DNA from: RGIG3701 sp964438515
GTDB taxonomy: Bacteria > Planctomycetota > Planctomycetia > Pirellulales > Thermoguttaceae
Direction of reading: 5' to 3'
NCBI GenBank assembly: GCA_964438515.1
Contig: CAYTLK010000003.1
Location: 62,001-126,000, forward strand
Length of the DNA: 64,000 nt
A program made the position numbers and the translations under genes. How positions within the stretch are numbered: the stretch's first letter is position 1; every line of letters starts with the position of its first letter. The notes below the pieces were generated by a model that was not told the DNA's origin, did no database searches, and saw only the letters and a list, made by a program, of their open reading frames with translations. Shown here piece by piece: positions 59,501 through 64,000 of this stretch.

Positions 59501-62467
59501 TTAATCGCTCTCTGGCACCGACGGTATCACCTGAACAGATTCTACAGTCTTCACCTTTTCCACACCTCCGCCATTTTCCCCATTTTCTCCATTTTCTCCA
59601 AATCCTCCATTTGCGTCATTTTCTCCACTTTGCGTTATATCCACTTTCTTTCCTTTGGCGAACATATTTCCGCCGCTGATAATCAAAATGGACGGCAAAT
59701 AAATCATGTCGCCAAACAGCGCCATAAAGAGGAGGAGAAGCATCATGATTCCGAAATACAGCGTCGGCGTGAAGGTGCTGAACGCGAAAACGGACAGACC
59801 GAACGCGGAAATCAGCGTCGTCTGCGTCATTGCGGTTGCGCAGCGTCGATAGGCCGAAAGCGCCGCCTCGTGATGGTGAAGTCCTTCGTCCAGTGCTCGG
59901 CGATACCAAGTCAAATAGTGAATTGTATCGTCCGTTGCAATCCCCAGCGCGACAGAAGCCGTCATCATGGCGCCCAAATCGCACAGAATTCCAAGCCACC
60001 CCATTGCACCAAAAACGACTGCAATAGGAAAGATATTCGGAACCATGGAACACAGCCCGCCGACCACGTTTTTCAGCATAATCATCATCACGATCGAAAT
60101 CGTTACGAAAGCAAGCAGAATACTTTGAAAAAGGCTTTTCATCAATTCGTGCTGCGTTTTGTACACGAGCGGGACCGACCCCGTATAAACCGCCTGAACC
60201 GCCGGTGTTCCATCCGTCGACTCCAGATGATTTTCCGCCAGCCACTGCTGAATCACAGGATCAATCGTTTTCTTCAATTCCTCGACGAAATCACCGTAAT
60301 CGACGTCCGTAAGCGCTTTCACACGACACGTAATTCGGAAAAGTTCGTCTCCGTTATTTACCTGCCATTGATACACAAACTTCTGGGCTTCTGCCGCCTC
60401 TTTCGGCGTAATTTTCCGTTCCGTCTCAAGCTCTTCTATTTTTGTACGTATTTCATCGAGCGTCGTCACCCCAAGTTCTTTGAACTTTTCGGTCAGAGGC
60501 GCTGGAAATTCCATCTCTTCGAGGGACGGACTCAGCACCTTTTTTCCTTCCGCTTCGGCGCGAGCCTTATATTTACGCTCTGCGGCGGCCAGATCCTGTT
60601 TCACGAACTCTCCGAGTTTTCCGTAGTTTCGAATCACCTGCGAATTCCAGCCGGCTCGAACAGCGGCGCTTCCAGTCGTCGGGTCGGGAAGCATCATCAC
60701 GGCAGAAAGGACGCCGCCCACCTGTCGTTCTTCCGTCACTGACGTTTTTTTCGTATTGAAAAACCACTTTCTCGGCTGTCGCGCGGGTTTGGCGTCCGGA
60801 GTTCCGATCGTTTCATCCACGAGATTCTTATGCACCGCCGCAATGGCGTCCTGAACAAGCAAAAAACGACCTTTGAGCGGGTCTTTCACCTTCTGATTAT
60901 CGAACTTGATGACCACTTCCATCGGAACCAGCGGTCCCAGCGTCTCCTCAAGCCACGCATAATCGTGAATAATCGTGGTGTCCTGCTTGAAAAAGTTCAT
61001 CAATTTGACCGATGGAACGAGATATTGCGACCCCCATATTCCAATAAACATAATGACGGTGCACATGGTCAGGATTCGATACGGATGGTAAATCAGATAG
61101 TGTCCAAGTTTTTGCCACTGCTGACCAATAATTTCTTTGCGTTCTTTCGGAATGCCGGCTGCTTCCATCTTTGCGAGACTGTCTGCATATCGGTGCGACG
61201 GGAAAAGCTGCAAAATCGATGGAACATACAGGAAAATCATCAGGAGCGAAATGAGGACGCCGATTCCTGAATACAGACCAAAATTCCAAATCGGACCGAG
61301 ATTGCTCGTCATGAGCGAAAAAAGCCCCAATGCAGTGGTCACTGCGGAAATTAAAACCGGTAAAAACGCGTGTTTGATCGCACGTTCGACCGCTCCGTGA
61401 ACCCCCCCCTGTTCCTCAAGCGCATCATGATAGTAATTAATAAAATGAATGGCGCTCGACATCGTAAGCACGTACACGAGCGGCGGCATCGACAACATGA
61501 TCGCATCCGTCGAAGACCCCGTAAAATTCACGATGGCAAGCGAGTAACCCGTCGCGAAAAGCGCCGCACAAAAAACAACAAGGACGAGCCGCACACTGCG
61601 AAGACACAAACTTGCAATCGTGAAACCCACAACAGCAGCCATCCACGCCAGACGCATCAGCGTTCGGTTTCCCTCCACGTCGATCGCCACGTTATCGACC
61701 GGAGGCCCTCCCATATGCAGTTCCGACGGCTGCAAACCGTTCAGCACCACCAGATCTTCCGGCGGAATGGACTCACGATTCAGCTCGTCCTCCGTCGGTT
61801 TTTCCGGCATCGGGATTTTTTCTTTTCTTTCGAGAAAGTTCTTAGGTTCCGTCTTTTGCGGATTCGCTTTTTGAGCTTTCTGAATGACTTCTACCGCTTC
61901 GATTTGTTCCGGCGTCAGCTTCCGACGGTCAAACACAAACTCGCAACGCGCCAAACGATAGATTTCTCCAATGGGACCTTTGAGATTTTCTCCCTCACTC
62001 CCCGGCCTCAGAAACATCATGGCCGCTGTATGGCTCTCATCCATCCCGATAAGCGAGCCTTTCAGACGTTCCACCGCTTCCGGAAACGTGACGGCAGACC
62101 CCTCCGAAAGATCCCGCGCAAAATCCGTCCCTGAAAAATAACTCTCGAAATATCGAAGGTTATAATCCTCCAGAATCACTTCGCCGCTTTCGTCTTTTCG
62201 AGGAAGAAGACGATACTTCATCACCTCAAGACGCGGATCGTTCAGCGTACAGCCGTCCCAGCTCATCAAAATGAACTGTTCGTTCGGAAAATTCTGCTGA
62301 AACCATGTGTGCAGCTTCGATTCCGGCGTGCCTTCTGGAAGCCACTCTTTAATGTTATTTCGTACATTTTCCAGAGTGCGTTTCACTCCCACTGCCATAA
62401 TCGGCAGCGTGAACGTCATGAGCACCAGAATTAGCAGTGCATATTTTTCGTAAAATGTTTTTTTCAT
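59501..62467 (-). CDS. RND-superfamily (MMPL-type) exporter
   Basis: 988 residues from the ATG at 62467, 992 if the ATG at 62479 is used. Twelve membrane helices are arranged as in RND proteins: one at the N-terminus, a group at about 280-440, one near 480 and a second group at about 800-950. Two large outside domains lie between. DVEGNRTLMRLAWMAAVVGFTIASLCLR and MMTASVALGIATDDTIHYLTWYRR are typical of the MMPL/hopanoid-exporter-like (HpnN) branch, with the central Asp residues that carry protons. The C-terminal tail is low complexity (GGFGENGENGENGGG). The substrate is probably a lipid, by family. It stands alone between terminator and metK. Confidence 0.88.
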   Translation of the reverse strand: MKKTFYEKYALLILVLMTFTLPIMAVGVKRTLENVRNNIKEWLPEGTPESKLHTWFQQNFPNEQFILMSWDGCTLNDPRLEVMKYRLLPRKDESGEVILEDYNLRYFESYFSGTDFARDLSEGSAVTFPEAVERLKGSLIGMDESHTAAMMFLRPGSEGENLKGPIGEIYRLARCEFVFDRRKLTPEQIEAVEVIQKAQKANPQKTEPKNFLERKEKIPMPEKPTEDELNRESIPPEDLVVLNGLQPSELHMGGPPVDNVAIDVEGNRTLMRLAWMAAVVGFTIASLCLRSVRLVLVVFCAALFATGYSLAIVNFTGSSTDAIMLSMPPLVYVLTMSSAIHFINYYHDALEEQGGVHGAVERAIKHAFLPVLISAVTTALGLFSLMTSNLGPIWNFGLYSGIGVLISLLMIFLYVPSILQLFPSHRYADSLAKMEAAGIPKERKEIIGQQWQKLGHYLIYHPYRILTMCTVIMFIGIWGSQYLVPSVKLMNFFKQDTTIIHDYAWLEETLGPLVPMEVVIKFDNQKVKDPLKGRFLLVQDAIAAVHKNLVDETIGTPDAKPARQPRKWFFNTKKTSVTEERQVGGVLSAVMMLPDPTTGSAAVRAGWNSQVIRNYGKLGEFVKQDLAAAERKYKARAEAEGKKVLSPSLEEMEFPAPLTEKFKELGVTTLDEIRTKIEELETERKITPKEAAEAQKFVYQWQVNNGDELFRITCRVKALTDVDYGDFVEELKKTIDPVIQQWLAENHLESTDGTPAVQAVYTGSVPLVYKTQHELMKSLFQSILLAFVTISIVMMIMLKNVVGGLCSMVPNIFPIAVVFGAMGWLGILCDLGAMMTASVALGIATDDTIHYLTWYRRALDEGLHHHEAALSAYRRCATAMTQTTLISAFGLSVFAFSTFTPTLYFGIMMLLLLFMALFGDMIYLPSILIISGGNMFAKGKKVDITQSGENDANGGFGENGENGENGGGVEKVKTVESVQVIPSVPESD

Positions 62468-62861
62468 ATTGATTTCCATTTTTGTCTCACACTGGGCGAG
62501 ATTTTTCTCTTTGAAAATCTCCCTTATAAATATAACACGTTCTTGGCGTTTCGTCTATCGGGAATGGCTACTTTTTCCAAAAATTCCCCGGAATTTTACG
62601 TCTTTTATGAATTTTAAATTCATTTTCAACCGTTAAATTTTACTCATCCTCTACAGAGTTCCAAAAGAAAAAGTCTAACGGAAAAAAAGAGTAAAAAGAA
62701 TGCGCAGTTTGGATGATTTTAGAGTTAATTTGGGAAAAAGAACCAAAGCCCGCTTTGCGCTCCTGTTTTTGAAAAAACGAACCTCGAAATGAGTTTTTGG
62801 AAAAAAGAAGTGAAATTTTCAGGAAAAAGTGAAAAATATCTGAGGAAAACAGTGGAAGGGG
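62468..62861. other. Intergenic region before metK
   Basis: About 400 bases, AT-rich in the second half, with no gene or known repeat. The only clear signal is the metK promoter at its right end. Confidence 0.5.
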
Positions 62862-62890
62862 TTGAACTTTTCTGCAATTTCTGGTATAAT
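62862..62890 (+). promoter_or_regulatory. Sigma70-like promoter for metK
   Basis: TTGAAC (62862-62867), 17-base spacer, TATAAT (62885-62890). The leader to the GTG at 62948 is about 50 bases; no SAM riboswitch is visible in it. Confidence 0.7.
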
Positions 62891-62947
62891 GTATATATTA
62901 TATGATAAATATTTATCCTGAACTTTTTACTTATAAAGGAGACCATT

Positions 62948-64000
62948 GTGTCGCAAAAAAGTTTTCTTTTTACCAGTGAAGCCGTAAGCATGGGCCACCC
63001 GGATAAATTGGCTGACAATATTTCGGATGGAATTCTCGACGCAATTTACGCCCAAGACCCGAATAGCCGCGTCGCTTGCGAAACGCTCGTGACGACCGAC
63101 CTTTGTGTCGTCGCCGGCGAAATCACGACGACCGCAAAGGTGGATTATGAAGCCGTCGCACGGAAAGTGATTAATGAAGTGGGTTACACAAGCAACGATA
63201 TCGGTTTCAGCGGCGATACGTGTGAGGTTCAGGTTCGCATCCACACGCAGAGTCCCGACATCGCATTGGGTGTGGACCGCGACGGAGCAGGCGACCAGGG
63301 CCTCATGTTCGGTTACGCCTGCAAACAGACGCCCGAACTTATGCCGCTGCCGATCGCCCTGTCTCATCGAATCATGAATCGTCTGACCGAAGCGCGCCAG
63401 AAGGGCGAAGTCGACTGGCTTCTTCCCGACTCCAAGAGCCAGGTGACGGTGGAATTTGCGGATCGTATGACCCCCATTAAGGTCACAACCGTTGTGGTTT
63501 CCACCCAGCACCGCGATACCGTTACGCAGAAAGAGATTGCTGACTGGATTATTCCGAACGTGATTAAACCCTGCATTCCTGCCGAGCTGAACAAGGGCGA
63601 CATCACATTCCACATCAATCCGACCGGAAAATTCGTCGTCGGCGGTCCAAACGGCGACTGCGGTCTGACAGGCCGAAAAATCATCGTCGACACTTACGGC
63701 GGATGGGCCTCCCACGGCGGCGGCGCGTTCTCTGGAAAAGATCCGACGAAAGTGGACCGAAGTGCTACTTACATGGCCCGTTACATCGCCAAAAACGTGG
63801 TGGCCGCCGGACTTGCTGACGACTGCGAGATTCAGCTGGCTTACGCAATCGGCGTGGCGGAACCTGTGAGTGTGTACGTGAATACGTACGGAAGTGAAAA
63901 AGCCTGCACGTGCAAAATTGAAAAAGCGATTCGTAAAGTTTTCCCGATGACGCCGAAAGGAATCATCGAGGCGCTTCAGCTTCGCCAGCCGATTTATCGT
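62948..64000 (+). CDS. metK: S-adenosylmethionine synthetase (3' end outside window)
   Basis: The first 351 codons of MetK, open to the window end; the full protein would be near 390. It starts at a GTG with AAAGGAG upstream. The N-terminal SQKSFLFTSEAVSMGHPDKL, then ADNISDGILDAI, holds the metal and ATP residues. GAGDQGLMFGYA (about residues 115-126) is signature 1 and GGGAFSGKDPTKVDRSA (about 257-273) signature 2 with the P-loop-like part. It makes SAM from methionine and ATP in the cytoplasm. SAM is used by several enzymes in this window (TrmL, radical SAM, THUMP-like methyltransferase). Confidence 0.97.
   Translation, partial: MSQKSFLFTSEAVSMGHPDKLADNISDGILDAIYAQDPNSRVACETLVTTDLCVVAGEITTTAKVDYEAVARKVINEVGYTSNDIGFSGDTCEVQVRIHTQSPDIALGVDRDGAGDQGLMFGYACKQTPELMPLPIALSHRIMNRLTEARQKGEVDWLLPDSKSQVTVEFADRMTPIKVTTVVVSTQHRDTVTQKEIADWIIPNVIKPCIPAELNKGDITFHINPTGKFVVGGPNGDCGLTGRKIIVDTYGGWASHGGGAFSGKDPTKVDRSATYMARYIAKNVVAAGLADDCEIQLAYAIGVAEPVSVYVNTYGSEKACTCKIEKAIRKVFPMTPKGIIEALQLRQPIYR

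Noticed and set aside
62891..62947. SAM riboswitch before metK
   Set aside because: The leader is only about 50 bases and AT-rich, without the stems expected for SAM-I, SAM-II or SAM-IV.
1..64000. tRNA, rRNA, CRISPR array, transposase, integrase or prophage
   Set aside because: I looked for T-loop-like GTTCGANNC, ribosomal RNA cores, regularly spaced repeats and recombinase motifs, and found none that hold up. A dedicated search (tRNAscan-SE, Infernal) would settle it.

Overview
The window reads as chromosomal DNA of a planctomycete, most likely an anaerobic or micro-oxic one. Supporting signs are a PQQ-type beta-propeller protein whose mature N-terminus resembles ADWPxWRG, a HEAT-repeat plus DUF1080 secreted protein, a Tat-exported Gfo/Idh/MocA oxidoreductase, a free-standing RNA polymerase alpha-CTD-like protein, a SpoVG carrying a zinc ribbon, DUF3592 and THUMP-like proteins, and glycan genes of the exosortase-associated type. 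Desulfoferrodoxin and a flavodiiron protein next to each other point to life with little oxygen. Base composition is near half G+C by eye. I see no rRNA, tRNA, CRISPR array, transposase, integrase or phage gene, so this is backbone sequence, but it is seeded with short palindromic repeats. Lineage below phylum is inference.

Layout. 1-9000: a secreted HtrA-like protease (cut by the window start), truB, trpS, a PfkB kinase, two tandem M42 aminopeptidases, an SDR and a YhcH-type protein. 9000-18300: a DUF11 surface protein, a two-domain M16 peptidase, a 670-base non-coding stretch, an HTH-receiver regulator, and three small membrane proteins, two of them related coiled-coil proteins. 18300-28650 (minus strand): a TPR protein, a Ser/Thr kinase with an outside sensor domain followed by a radical SAM gene, a zinc-ribbon membrane protein, a second HtrA protease and a PQQ-propeller protein. 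28900-35700: spoVG and ispE (minus), then pgi, a THUMP-like methyltransferase, a PIG-L deacetylase and the alpha-CTD-like protein. 35700-42300: a three-gene DUF3592 / arrestin-like / ATPase operon, then the oxidoreductase and the HEAT-DUF1080 protein. 42400-48900: a secreted protein of unknown function, an ECF sigma factor with a membrane partner, trmL, a CAP-domain protein and a TPR lipoprotein. 48900-53400: hslVU and the oxygen-defence pair. 53800-58320: four overlapping or closely spaced glycan genes of the exosortase-associated type. 58400-64000: a CDF metal transporter, an RND exporter and metK (cut by the window end).

Regulatory DNA is quite readable. Many intergenic regions hold a sigma70-like promoter with a 16-18 base spacer, and strong hairpin terminators sit between convergent genes. 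At least four families of short palindromic repeats occupy intergenic gaps. Family 1 (five copies, about 100 bases each) has a hairpin whose inner base pairs change together between copies, so its folded form seems to be maintained. Families 1 and 2 share an overall design.

The less-described parts are the folded repeat families, the HTH-receiver plus coiled-coil membrane gene group (15222-18222), the DUF3592/arrestin-like/ATPase operon (35774-38351), the zinc-ribbon SpoVG beside ispE, and the non-coding stretch upstream of the HTH-receiver gene.
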